From Roseiarcus sp963767245 (GTDB taxonomy: Bacteria > Pseudomonadota > Alphaproteobacteria > Rhizobiales > Beijerinckiaceae), in NCBI GenBank assembly GCA_963767245.1, contig CAVYDG010000011.1, positions 62,001-126,000 of the forward strand: 64,000 nucleotides of DNA, given 5' to 3'. The notes below the pieces were generated by a model. That model was not told the DNA's origin and did no database searches. It saw only the letters and a program-made list of their open reading frames with translations. A program made the position numbers and the translations under genes. Positions 9,922-18,533 of this stretch are shown here, piece by piece. Each line of letters starts with the position of its first letter. Within the stretch, counting starts at the first letter, position 1.

Positions 9922-10425
9922 TCAGGCCACGCCCGAGGTCTCGAACGCGGCGAGTGCGATCGCCTCCCGCGGTCCGCGATTCGCCCACAAGACGAACTGG
10001 AACGACTGAAAATAGGTCTCGCAGGCGTTGACGGCCGCTTTGACCACCGCGCCGCATTGGACGTCACTCGCCGCCGCGCCGCCCGCAAGGCAAAGCGAGT
10101 GGCGGAACATTACCATGTCCTGCTGGGTCCAAAGATCGAAATGGCCGAGCCACAATTGTTCGTTGATCAATTGGGTCAATTCTCCGATCGCCGCGCGTTT
10201 GTGCGGCGGAGTCTTGAGGTCGAACGAACAGCTGACATGTAGCGACTCGAGTTCGGCGAGCCAGGTGAACGCGACGTCGTAATTGGCGAACCGGCCCGAG
10301 ACCAGGATCGAAATCTCATCGACCTCCGCCCGGTCGAACTCCCATTCGTTGACGGCGGCCAGCCGCTCGACGACGTCGACGGGATGTTCGGGTCGATCGT
10401 CGGAACGGCTTTCGATCAGGCTCAT
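9922..10425 (-). CDS. YbjN domain-containing protein
   Basis: A 167-residue cytosolic protein with the YbjN / type III secretion chaperone-like fold: an N-terminal EHPVDVVERLAAVNEWEFDR segment, ISILVSGRFANYDVAFTW, then a long helical C-terminal part (LINEQLWLGHFDLW). Such proteins are common in alphaproteobacteria, often near ubiK/proC-type genes, and their biochemical role is not established. It is followed at some distance by the GNAT gene and preceded by ubiK on the same strand. No membrane segments or signal peptide are seen. Confidence 0.8.
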   Translation of the reverse strand: MSLIESRSDDRPEHPVDVVERLAAVNEWEFDRAEVDEISILVSGRFANYDVAFTWLAELESLHVSCSFDLKTPPHKRAAIGELTQLINEQLWLGHFDLWTQQDMVMFRHSLCLAGGAAASDVQCGAVVKAAVNACETYFQSFQFVLWANRGPREAIALAAFETSGVA

Positions 10426-10596
10426 CAGAGGTCCTTCGGCAAGGAGACGGTGGGGCGAGAAAGCCGCCTCGACCGTTCACGCCGGGCGGCGCGCCGCAAC
10501 CTTGCTGATTCGTGACCGCCGGTAAACCGGGCCGCCTGCTCCGTCCACAGAATCTCCGAACTGAATCGAGACTTTGCTAGGGGAAACCGAGTCCAA

Positions 10597-10857
10597 TCAA
10601 GGCTTTGGCTCGGCAAGCTTCGCCTCGAGCGCCGCGATCCGCTGGGCGAGCTTCTCGTTGTCGTCCCGCGCTCGCGCCGCCATCTCCTTGACAGCCTCGA
10701 ACTCCTCGCGCGCGACGACGTCCATGCCGGACATCATCCGCTCCATTTGCGTCCGGGCGAAGGTTTGAGCCTCACGCTTGGCGCCCTCGGCAAGGCCGGC
10801 CGCATCGGTCATGAGGCGGGAGAGGTCGTCGAAGAAGCGGCTCTGGGTCTGCGGCAT
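10597..10857 (-). CDS. ubiK: Accessory factor UbiK family protein (BMFP domain)
   Basis: An 86-residue helical protein starting MPQTQSRFFDDLSRLMTDAA, the usual start of the YqiC/UbiK family, ending in a coiled coil (NEKLAQRIAALEAKLAEPKP). UbiK assists the ubiquinone biosynthesis complex in E. coli, and the family can induce membrane fusion in vitro. The ATG at 10855-10857 is chosen because the fold starts there; a longer reading frame upstream is basic and unlike the family. It is divergent from the alcohol dehydrogenase gene, about 165 bp away. Confidence 0.88.
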   Translation of the reverse strand: MPQTQSRFFDDLSRLMTDAAGLAEGAKREAQTFARTQMERMMSGMDVVAREEFEAVKEMAARARDDNEKLAQRIAALEAKLAEPKP

Positions 10858-11023
10858 GGCTTGAAGCTCCGGCAGCGCGCCCGCGGGAACGATGCGGGCC
10901 GCAAACTTTATCTGGCGCGCGCGTGTCCCGGGCGCAAGTGCGCGCGCCACTCATGCCAACTTTGCCGTTGCCCCGCTCCCCAATCTCGCCCAGCATCGGA
11001 CCTTTCCGGCCGAGGTCCACGAT

Positions 11024-12151
11024 ATGCGCATCCAAGCCGCGGTTCTTCGTCAGTCTGGCCTGCCGCCGCCCTATGCGGCGTCGAAGCCGCTAGAGATCGC
11101 CGATCTCGACCTTAGCTCCCCCGGCCGCGGCGAAGTGTTGGTGCGAATCCACGCCGCGGGTCTATGCCATTCGGACCTCTCGGTGATCGACGGCTCGCGC
11201 CCACGCCCGACCCCGATGGCCCTCGGTCACGAGGCGGCGGGGATCGTCGAGACCGTGGGCGAAGGCGTGACCGACCTTAGAATCGGGGATCACGTCGTGC
11301 TGGTGTTCGTGCCGAGCTGCGGCCGCTGCGGCCCGTGCGCCGCCGGGCGGCCGGCGCTCTGCGAGCCGGGGGCCAAAGCCAATGCCGCCGGAACGCTGCT
11401 CTCCGGCGAGCGGCGGCTTTCCTTCCGCGCCGAGCCGATTAACCACCTTCTCGGCGTCTCGGCCTTCGCGACCCATGCGGTCGTGGCGCGCGAATCCTGC
11501 GTGAAGATCGACCCTGACCTGCCGCTCGAGCTTGCCGCCTTGTTCGGCTGCGCGGTGCTGACCGGGGTCGGCGCGGCGGTCAACACCGCGAAGGTCGAGC
11601 CCGGCCAGTCGGTTGCGGTGATTGGCCTCGGCGGCGTGGGGTTGAGCGCCGTCCTCGGCGCGAGGCTCGCCGGCGCGCGCCAGATCGTCGCCGTCGATCT
11701 CTCGGACGACAAGCTCGCCTTTGCGGCGAAGCTCGGCGCGACCCATGCGGTCAACGCCGGCTCGCCCGACGCGGCGAGCGAAATCAAGCGCATCTCCGGC
11801 GGCGGCGTCGATGTCGCCCTGGAGATGGCCGGCGCGGTTCCGGCGCTCGAACTCGCCTATGCGGCGACCGCCCGCGGCGGCATGACCGTGACCGCGGGCC
11901 TGCCCCATCCGGACAAGCGCATGGGCCTCTCGCCGCTCACGTTGGTCGCCGAAGAGCGGACGCTCAAAGGCTCCTATGTCGGCTCGGCGGTTCCCCAGCG
12001 CGACGTGCCGCGCATGATCGCCCTCTTCCGCGCCGGCCGCCTGCCGGTCGACCAGCTGCTCACCCACCGGCTGAAGCTTGAAGACATCAACGAAGGCTTC
12101 GACCGGCTGCGCGAGGGGATTGGCGTCAGGCAGGTCGTGGTGTTTGAATGA
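11024..12151 (+). CDS. Zinc-dependent alcohol dehydrogenase
   Basis: A 375-residue medium-chain dehydrogenase/reductase. The catalytic zinc site shows C and H in GLCHSDLS and GHEAAGIVETVG; the structural zinc loop is CGRCGPCAAGRPALC with four cysteines. The NAD-binding Rossmann motif is VIGLGGVGLSAVLGAR, with an acidic residue (D) at the end of the second strand favouring NAD. It should oxidise or reduce a primary or secondary alcohol; the exact substrate is unclear, although the sequence most resembles class III-like/benzyl-alcohol type enzymes. The ATG at 11024 begins the first beta strand MRIQAAVLRQ; the upstream 44 codons are not ADH-like. Confidence 0.9.
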   Translation: MRIQAAVLRQSGLPPPYAASKPLEIADLDLSSPGRGEVLVRIHAAGLCHSDLSVIDGSRPRPTPMALGHEAAGIVETVGEGVTDLRIGDHVVLVFVPSCGRCGPCAAGRPALCEPGAKANAAGTLLSGERRLSFRAEPINHLLGVSAFATHAVVARESCVKIDPDLPLELAALFGCAVLTGVGAAVNTAKVEPGQSVAVIGLGGVGLSAVLGARLAGARQIVAVDLSDDKLAFAAKLGATHAVNAGSPDAASEIKRISGGGVDVALEMAGAVPALELAYAATARGGMTVTAGLPHPDKRMGLSPLTLVAEERTLKGSYVGSAVPQRDVPRMIALFRAGRLPVDQLLTHRLKLEDINEGFDRLREGIGVRQVVVFE

Positions 12152-12500
12152 GGGTTGCGCTTGCGCCGGGCGAGGCGAAAAGCAATTTCTACTGTCAATA
12201 ATCCTGTGAACACCTAACATTGGTGCGCGCGTTTTCGGGGCGGCGCCAGACCAAGCTTCTTCCTGATGCCCTGCAAGGGACCGCCGGGGTCGGCGCAATA
12301 CCCGTCGTTCCATTGTGGCGTTAAGAAGCCTTCAATGCCCATTGTTTCGCCGGCAGTGACGACGACGCGCTGTCAGTTCGGCCAAACAATTGCGCCTGCA
12401 GGCGTGGAGCGCCTACACTGACCCAAATGGGAAGCGCGGTATCGGGGAGCAACCGATCATCGACTTCCTATGGCTGCTGATACCCGAGCAGCGGAGCACT
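12152..12500. other. Intergenic region upstream of the GH3 gene
   Basis: About 350 bp of lower GC than the surroundings with no supported gene. It contains a 12-bp palindrome CGCCTGCAGGCG at 12393-12404. A promoter for the GH3-YdcF-NRPS-like genes is expected here but none stands out. Confidence 0.45.
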
Positions 12501-13610
12501 ATGGACCGCCGCAATTTACTACTCGGCGTCGGCGCTGCAGCGGCGCTCGTCGGCGCAGATAAAGTGCGACGGGCCGCGACTACGCCCTCGGAACAGACGC
12601 GCGCGATCGCGGGTGAACTGCTGATCGCCGGATTTTCCGGCAGCGATGTCGAATCTCCCTCCGCGCGGGCGCTCGCGGAGCAGATTCACGTCGGCGCGGT
12701 CGGGGGCGTCGTCTTCGTCAAGGACAATGTCGGCGACAAGGACGACGTCCTCGGGCTGGTGAGGCTTTTCTCCGCCAGGGCGCCGCGAAAGGTGATCGTC
12801 GCCATTGATCACGAGGGAGGCGCCGTCCAGAGGCTGGTCGAGGGGCACGGCTGCGCCCGGCTTCCTTCCGCCCGGCAGGTCGCGGCGGACCATACCGTCG
12901 CCGAGGCTGAGGAGCTTTATGCCGAGGCCGGACGCGCGGTGGCGCGCCTTGGATTCAACCTGAACCTTGCGCCCGTCGTCGACCTCGACAATGCGGGCAA
13001 CCCGGCGATCGGCCAATACGGCCGAGCGTTCAGCCGCGATGCCGACACGGTGACGGCCTATGCGGGCGCATCCATCCGGGGATTCGAGGCGAGCGGCGTC
13101 TGCTGTGCTCTCAAGCATTTTCCGGGTCAGGGCGGCGCGCAAAGCGACACTCACGAATGGGCGCCCGACATTTCCGCGGTCTGGTCCGAAGCCGACCTCG
13201 CGCCGTTCCGGCGCCTGATCGGCGAAGGCGGCGTCGATGCGGTCATGAGCGGCTATTCGGTTCTCAAGACCGTCGCCTCAGACGGCAGGCCGGCGGCTTT
13301 GTCCCGCGAAATCGTGACCGGGCTCCTGCACGGCCGGCTGGGGTTCGACGGAGTCGCCATGACCGACGACCTCGACATGGGCGCGGTCGGATATGGCTTC
13401 GCCCGGCGCTCGGCGGTCGTGCAAGCTCTTCAAGCGGGCAATGACGCGCTGATGGTCAGGGACCGCAAGAATTACGATCCCGACCTGCCGGCGTCGATCG
13501 CGTCATGGATGAGCGAAGCCCTCGCTGACGGAAGCCTGTCGATCGACGCCCTGAACAAATCTGCGGAGCGCGTCCGGAGGTTACGAAACAAACTGAGTCA
13601 GTTAACGTAA
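12501..13610 (+). CDS. Glycoside hydrolase family 3 (beta-N-acetylhexosaminidase-like)
   Basis: A 369-residue GH3 enzyme. The (beta/alpha)8 domain has DHEGGAVQRL (substrate-binding loop), the K-H-F-P-G signature ALKHFPGQGGAQSDTHEW, and VAMTDDLDMGAV with the likely nucleophile Asp. These are the NagZ-type motifs that cleave N-acetylglucosamine from murein fragments. Unlike cytosolic NagZ, the start MDRRNLLLGVGAAAALVGAD has a twin-arginine-like or lipidated export segment, so it may act in the envelope. A GGAG site lies 6 bp before the ATG at 12501. It is followed 46 bp later by a YdcF-like gene, probably in one operon. Confidence 0.85.
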   Translation: MDRRNLLLGVGAAAALVGADKVRRAATTPSEQTRAIAGELLIAGFSGSDVESPSARALAEQIHVGAVGGVVFVKDNVGDKDDVLGLVRLFSARAPRKVIVAIDHEGGAVQRLVEGHGCARLPSARQVAADHTVAEAEELYAEAGRAVARLGFNLNLAPVVDLDNAGNPAIGQYGRAFSRDADTVTAYAGASIRGFEASGVCCALKHFPGQGGAQSDTHEWAPDISAVWSEADLAPFRRLIGEGGVDAVMSGYSVLKTVASDGRPAALSREIVTGLLHGRLGFDGVAMTDDLDMGAVGYGFARRSAVVQALQAGNDALMVRDRKNYDPDLPASIASWMSEALADGSLSIDALNKSAERVRRLRNKLSQLT

Positions 13611-13656
13611 TCTAGACGATCCATGCGCGATGGTTTAGAGACCGCTAGGAACGCAC

Positions 13657-14220
13657 ATGGATCTCACAAAAGTCGGTGAATACATATTCGTTCCAGATAA
13701 CTTTCTGGACGCAGATGTCGCTATCGTTCTCGGCATGAACGATTGGCGTCGCCCGGTGATGCGGGCGGTTGAATTATACCATGAGCGCCATGTCAGAAGG
13801 CTTCTGTTCACCGGCGGGTATAATTGGAAGATCAAAGCGACGGAATCCACCGAAATGGCTGCGCTTGCGCGCGCGTCGAGGGTTCCTGAGGCGAACATCC
13901 TGATCGAGACCCGGGCCGTCCATACCGATCAGAACATGAGGTTCTCCAAGGAAATCCTCGAGGCGAGCATTGGCCTTGCCGGGGTTCGATCGGTCCTGCT
14001 GGTTACGATCCATTATCACATCAGGCGAGCGATAATCGCGGCGAGGCGCCATTTCCCGAGTTCGATCGAAATCGGATGGGTCTGCTACCCGAGCAGGCAT
14101 TATTCATCGTCGAACTGGCGCAATTCCCGCCATGGACGGGAGCATGTCAGGTCAGAGGTGGACAAGATCGAGAAATATTACGCCGTCTCGGTGGGCGAAA
14201 GCGAGGTCTGGACGGCATGA
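13657..14220 (+). CDS. YdcF/ElyC-like (DUF218) protein
   Basis: A 187-residue protein of the DUF218 fold. Diagnostic parts are DVAIVLGMNDW (first strand), LLFTGGYNWKIKATESTEMA, ILIETRAVHTDQNM (the E-x-x-A/S-x-x-T-x-x-N motif) and VLLVTIHYHIRRA. Family members include E. coli YdcF and the envelope protein ElyC; many act on cell-wall or nucleotide-linked substrates, but the reaction is generally unknown. There is no membrane anchor in this copy. Its stop overlaps the ATG of the NRPS-like gene (ATGA), so translation is coupled, tying this protein to the same process. Confidence 0.8.
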   Translation: MDLTKVGEYIFVPDNFLDADVAIVLGMNDWRRPVMRAVELYHERHVRRLLFTGGYNWKIKATESTEMAALARASRVPEANILIETRAVHTDQNMRFSKEILEASIGLAGVRSVLLVTIHYHIRRAIIAARRHFPSSIEIGWVCYPSRHYSSSNWRNSRHGREHVRSEVDKIEKYYAVSVGESEVWTA

Positions 14221-17084
14221 CGCTCGCCATATCCTATGGCGAGAGCGTCGAGGCCGCGCCCTATGCTTCTTTGCGGGACGCAATCATCGGCGCAACCCAG
14301 CGTATCCCCGACGGCCATTTCATTCACGCAAGTGAGAACGGGCCCTACCGGACCTCGACCTACCGGGAAACGCTGGCATTAGCGACTGACCTCGCAGTGG
14401 GCCTCCAAGAGCGGGGAATGCGCGCGGGCGACGGTCTGATCATCAATCTGCGGAACAGCGGGGATTTCATCCCGGCGCTGTGGGCATCCGCGCTCGCCGG
14501 TTTCGTCGCGGTCCCGCTTGTTCACGACATCGAGCGGCGCTTCGGCGAAAAGCGAAGCGAGGGCGTTCTCGCATTCGTTCGAGGGGCCCTGAAGAGGGCG
14601 ACACTCATCACCGACGATTTACTCCTGTCCGCGAGCGCTCCCCTTGACGCCGTTTTCTTCCCCGACTTCGTCAAATTGTCGCGCGGCGGACGGGACATCT
14701 CCGATCTCCCCGAAGCTGGAAAGGACCAGCTTTGCCTCTCCGTCCTGACGTCCGGCGCGACAGGTCGGCCAAAGATGGTCGGCCTCAAGGAAGGCGCGGT
14801 GCTGGCTCGCTGGTGGCCGAAATTGCCGGACGGCGGCAGCGACAGCACGTTTCTGTCGTGGTCGCCCTTCGACCACGTCATGGGATTGGGGCTCGCCGCC
14901 CCAAACCTGAAGCGCAAAGTTCATCTGCAGGCGGAGTCTTTCGTCGCCGATCCGCTTCTCTGGCTCGACGTCATCGAAGAGACGCCCGCCACCCATGCGA
15001 CAATGACGAACTTCGGCGTCTCCCTGATCGTCCGCGCCGTTGAGGCCAACCCGGAGCGATCTTGGCGGCTTGACGGGATTCGCAAGATCGGCGTCGGCGC
15101 CGAACCCGTCTCTCACGTGCTCTGCCGCCGCTTTCTCGATCGTCTGACCCCGTTTGGATTGCGCGATGACGCGATCATTCTCGGATACGGCTTGACGGAA
15201 TGCGGCCCTGTCGTGGGCGGCGGGTCTGCGTTTTCGCTCGCTCCTGCGCCGGAAGATGGCGCGCGGATCCTTCTCGATCGGCCGACGGCGGGTCATGCGG
15301 TCCGCGTCGTCGGCGAAAACGGCCAGATCCTGAATGAAGAATGCGTTGGCGCGATCGAAGTGCGCGGCCCGACGATGGCCGCAGGCTACATTGGCGATCC
15401 GGCCGAGACCGGTCGGCTCTTCACTTCCGACGGGTGGCTGCGAACTGGCGACCTCGGAGTCCTTACCGGTGGAAAGCTCGCTGTGACCGGCCGGGAGAAA
15501 GAGCTGATCGTCGTCAACGCGCGAAAATATTCCTGCGCGGAGATTGAAGAGGCGATCAAGATGCGCAGCGGATTCGCCGACGTCTACGCGGCGCCGTTGG
15601 ACAGCGCCGGCCCGGCGCGCGATCCGGGCCGCGGCAAGCCCTTCGCGATATTCGTCGCGGTCGAGGATGTCGGCGACTTCGCGCTCGCCGAAGCGGCGGC
15701 CGAGGTCCGGGCGATCCTGGCCGCGACCTTTCGATTTGTCCCCGAGGCGGTCGCGCTCATCGACAGGCGGGAGGTGCCGAGAACGCCACTCGGAAAGGTA
15801 CGGCGGCTGCAGCTTGCGGCTCAAATCGGCAATGTTCAATTCCAGAAACAGGTGCATCGCCTGGATTCGCAAACTTCATCGCCCACGAATCCTACGAACG
15901 ACGAAATCGAACAGGAAGTCAGATCGGCCTGGGCTCGACTGTTGAAGTGTTCCGAAAACATCGATCGTGACGCCGATTTTTTCGCCCTGGGCGGAGATTC
16001 TATTCTGGCGTCAACCTTATTGATCGGCGTCGAGAAGCGGTTCAAACGCCATATTGCGCTGCGTGAGTTTTTCGAGCTTCCAACGTTCGACAATCTTGTC
16101 AGATTGGTGCGAACCGCTTCGGCGCCGGCGGCAATCGATCAAGACAGGACCGTTTGGAGGTTGCCTTATGAAACCACCCGCGGAATATTGTCCTATGTCG
16201 AGGGTTGGAGCGGCGAGCGGGTCTCGGAAGATCGCCTGATGCTCGGCGCGAACCGGCATGGTTCGTTGCCTCCCCTTTTTTGCGTCCTTCAGGAGGACTA
16301 CGAGTTCCAGTACCTGGCCGCGGCGTTGGGCCCGCAGCAGCCGGTCTATGCTCTCCGTTCGCTCGCTCACGTCAACAACTACGACGAGGATCTGATCCAG
16401 GCGCTGGCGCTGCGCTATGTTAAGAACATTCAGCAGGTCCATCCGGACGGACCGCTGTTTCTCCTGGGCTATTGCCAGGCCGGCAGGATCGCCATCCCGA
16501 TGGCGCAGCATCTCCTGCGACGCGGTCGTCATCTGCCTCTGCTTATTCTGGTCGACTGGCTCCTTGAGTCTGTCTCCTATCCTGGCGACGTACTGCTCGT
16601 GTTCGGACAGGACCGGACATACAATCCAAAATTCGCCCCTTTCAATCCCGAGCCTGCTTGGCGGCGAATGTTCGGGGAATTCTCCGTCGCCGAGGTGGAC
16701 GGATACCATGACGCTGACACCCTTTTTCACCCGAATCCTGTGTCGCTCGCCGGCGAATTGAGGCAACGCTGCGCGGAGGCTCTTCGTCGACCGGGCAAAT
16801 CCTCGCCGTTGGAAGAGTGCGCCGGCGAATTCGCAGTCGGCAAGTTGGCCCCGCGCGCTCTGCCCGGCGCGCGTTTGCCGCTCGAAATTTCGGTCAAGAA
16901 CATCGGTAAGGCTGCGATTGGCGGCGAGTTCTCCAGCCTTCGCCTGGGCGGCTGGTGGACCCGGGATGGCGCGATTCATGGGGCTCGCTTCGTTGGGGCT
17001 GCGTTTCTGCCCGCGACGCCACCGGGAGACTCCTGCATCCTAAGAGTCCGTTTGAAAACGCCTATTCGTGAGCTATTCGCCTGA
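14217..17084 (+). CDS. NRPS-like protein: adenylation - carrier - thioesterase, 3' end replaced by IS
   Basis: A 955-residue multidomain enzyme. The adenylation domain (about 1-530) has A3 LTSGATGRPKMVGL (177-190), A5 GYGLTECGPV, A7 GWLRTGDLG, A8 KELIVVNARKY and the A10 lysine PRTPLGKVRR. A carrier domain follows (about 560-635) with the phosphopantetheine serine S595 in FFALGGDSILAS. A thioesterase-type alpha/beta hydrolase (about 680-860) has GYCQAG, so the nucleophile would be Cys753, with a candidate His831 in GYHDAD. A beta-rich tail (875-940) then runs into an IS5 remnant near 17043, which supplies the last dozen codons and the stop. It should activate one carboxylic acid, load it and release it; the substrate is unknown. 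Start by ATGA overlap with the YdcF-like gene. Confidence 0.85.
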   Translation: MTLAISYGESVEAAPYASLRDAIIGATQRIPDGHFIHASENGPYRTSTYRETLALATDLAVGLQERGMRAGDGLIINLRNSGDFIPALWASALAGFVAVPLVHDIERRFGEKRSEGVLAFVRGALKRATLITDDLLLSASAPLDAVFFPDFVKLSRGGRDISDLPEAGKDQLCLSVLTSGATGRPKMVGLKEGAVLARWWPKLPDGGSDSTFLSWSPFDHVMGLGLAAPNLKRKVHLQAESFVADPLLWLDVIEETPATHATMTNFGVSLIVRAVEANPERSWRLDGIRKIGVGAEPVSHVLCRRFLDRLTPFGLRDDAIILGYGLTECGPVVGGGSAFSLAPAPEDGARILLDRPTAGHAVRVVGENGQILNEECVGAIEVRGPTMAAGYIGDPAETGRLFTSDGWLRTGDLGVLTGGKLAVTGREKELIVVNARKYSCAEIEEAIKMRSGFADVYAAPLDSAGPARDPGRGKPFAIFVAVEDVGDFALAEAAAEVRAILAATFRFVPEAVALIDRREVPRTPLGKVRRLQLAAQIGNVQFQKQVHRLDSQTSSPTNPTNDEIEQEVRSAWARLLKCSENIDRDADFFALGGDSILASTLLIGVEKRFKRHIALREFFELPTFDNLVRLVRTASAPAAIDQDRTVWRLPYETTRGILSYVEGWSGERVSEDRLMLGANRHGSLPPLFCVLQEDYEFQYLAAALGPQQPVYALRSLAHVNNYDEDLIQALALRYVKNIQQVHPDGPLFLLGYCQAGRIAIPMAQHLLRRGRHLPLLILVDWLLESVSYPGDVLLVFGQDRTYNPKFAPFNPEPAWRRMFGEFSVAEVDGYHDADTLFHPNPVSLAGELRQRCAEALRRPGKSSPLEECAGEFAVGKLAPRALPGARLPLEISVKNIGKAAIGGEFSSLRLGGWWTRDGAIHGARFVGAAFLPATPPGDSCILRVRLKTPIRELFA

Positions 17085-17320
17085 GCAGGACGCTTCCAAG
17101 AGCGACGTGGATCATGGCTTCGGAACAGTCGATGCGCTCTTCGTAGTCGCGCACGAGGCGGCGCCAGCGGGTCATCCAGGCGAACGTGCGCTCGACGACC
17201 CATCGACGCGGGATGACTTCGAAGCCCACGGCGGCGTCGGATCGCTTGATGATCTGGATGGTGAAATCCCGGAAGGCGGCTTTGTCCATGAGTTGGGTGC
17301 GATGGCTTTGTCGATTCTGA
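17043..17320 (-). mobile_element. IS5-type transposase remnant (3' part of the element)
   Basis: Minus-strand codons encode the C-terminal piece of an IS5/ISL-type DDE transposase: FEVIPRRWVVERTFAWMTRW with the catalytic Glu, then RRLVRDYEERIDCSEAMIHV and a stop at 17062. The end GAGTCCGTTTGAAAA at about 17043 looks like a terminal inverted repeat. The rest of the element (about 500 bp) is missing toward 17320, so it cannot move. It cuts the end of the NRPS-like gene. The outer boundary near 17320 is approximate. Confidence 0.8.
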
Positions 17321-17400
17321 CCGCGCGAACTTTTTTCGACAAATCCTTTCCAAATTCCAGAATATGGATTAGGCTTCCTGTTCAGCCGAAGGAGCCCCCA

Positions 17401-17946
17401 ATGTCCGCCCGACCCGCCAAGCCCGCCCGTTCCACCGTCGAAGGGCGCAAGCGCGCGCAGCGTATCTTCGCTCGCCTGATGGGCGGGGAATCGATCCGCA
17501 CCATCGCGGCCTCGGAAACCCTCAGCGTCCGCCGGGTGCAGCAGATCGTGCGCCAGGAGCTCGAACGCCGCGACGCCAATCCGGCCGATGACTATGCGTT
17601 TCTCCAGATGGCCCGGCTCGAGCGGTCGCTCGATCTCCTTGGCGGCGAGATCGACGCCGGCAAGCCGGCGGCGGTGCATGCTTTCGTCCGGGTCCTCGAG
17701 CAACTGAACCGCATCGCGCCGGAGCAGCTGCGTTTGCGGACAGTCGGGATCGGGGTCGCCGTCGAGATCGAGAACATGACCCATCGACTCCACCGCCTCG
17801 ACGCAGCCCGCGAGGCCGTGGCCTCAAGGACCGCTGCGAGGGGCCAGCTTGCGAACAACGCGCAATCGGACGGCCCCCAAGCCATTGACAACAAGAGAAA
17901 TGGCGAAACCGCCCATTTCGCGCCGCCAACCATTTCAGAGGCTTAG
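17401..17946 (+). CDS. Helix-turn-helix protein, small-terminase-like
   Basis: A 181-residue basic protein. Residues about 15-60 (RIFARLMGGESIRTIAASET then LSVRRVQQIVRQELERR) form a helix-turn-helix of the kind found in sigma-like and small terminase-like proteins. The middle is helical (ARLERSLDLLGGEIDAGKPA) and the end is Gln/Asn-rich and probably disordered. No neighbours suggest a prophage: no large terminase, portal or integrase is present. It lies right after the IS5 remnant. The function is unknown; DNA binding is the only supported inference. Start ATG at 17401 is preceded by CGAAGGAG, a good ribosome-binding site. Confidence 0.6.
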   Translation: MSARPAKPARSTVEGRKRAQRIFARLMGGESIRTIAASETLSVRRVQQIVRQELERRDANPADDYAFLQMARLERSLDLLGGEIDAGKPAAVHAFVRVLEQLNRIAPEQLRLRTVGIGVAVEIENMTHRLHRLDAAREAVASRTAARGQLANNAQSDGPQAIDNKRNGETAHFAPPTISEA

Positions 17947-17994
17947 GCGCAGCCGGGCGAAAGGTTTTGTTTCGCAGGGGTTTCGCGCCCAGCC

Positions 17995-18468
17995 TTACCC
18001 GGCGAGGAGCCCCTTCACGATCGCGCTCGCTTTGGCGAAGTCCATCTGCCCGGGGTGGGCCGCTTTGAGCGCGTTGACGACCTTGCCCATGTCTCTCACG
18101 CTCGCCGCGCCGGTCGAGGCTATGGCGGCCCTGGCGGCCGCGATCACCGCCTGTTCGTCCATCTGCATGGGAAGGAATTCATTGATGACGGCGATCTCGG
18201 CGTTCTCCTGGCTGGCGAGCTCGGCGCGGCCGGCCTCGGCGTAGATCGTCGCCGATTCCTGCCGGGATTTCACCATCTTGGTCAGGAGCGCCAGCTCGTC
18301 GGCGCGGCTGACGATCTTGCCGGAGCCGCGCGCCTCGATTTCGCGCTCCTTCAGCGCCGCCATGATCAGGCGCAGGGCGCCGACGCGAACCTTCTCGCCT
18401 CCCTTCATCGCCTCTTTCATCCGCTGGGCCACGGCGTCGCGCAATGGCGCTGAATCCGGCATCTGCAT
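17995..18468 (-). CDS. GatB/YqeY domain-containing protein
   Basis: A 157-residue protein of the YqeY family: MKEAMKGGEKVRVGALRLIM near the start, SRQESATIYAEAGRAELA in the middle and a C-terminal GatB-like tail AAHPGQMDFAKASAIVKGLL. The family resembles the tRNA-binding end of amidotransferase subunit GatB, but its own function is not established. It is commonly found beside carA or rpsU in proteobacteria; here it is divergent from carA with 65 bp between starts, so the two promoters share that gap. Confidence 0.9.
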   Translation of the reverse strand: MQMPDSAPLRDAVAQRMKEAMKGGEKVRVGALRLIMAALKEREIEARGSGKIVSRADELALLTKMVKSRQESATIYAEAGRAELASQENAEIAVINEFLPMQMDEQAVIAAARAAIASTGAASVRDMGKVVNALKAAHPGQMDFAKASAIVKGLLAG

Positions 18469-18533
18469 CCCCGATCGTTGGATTTGTGGGCGCGGCTTGA
18501 CGCGCGGCGTGGGCGGCGCTTAAGCACAGCCGC

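Noticed and set aside
11162..12313. Minus-strand open frame over the alcohol dehydrogenase
   Set aside because: No recognisable domain; the opposite strand has a complete zinc dehydrogenase.
17068..17400. N-terminal extension of the helix-turn-helix gene through the IS5 remnant
   Set aside because: The extension is antisense to the transposase; a good ribosome-binding site precedes the ATG at 17401.
17401..17946. Prophage based on the small-terminase-like protein
   Set aside because: No other phage gene is present nearby, so the protein alone is not enough.
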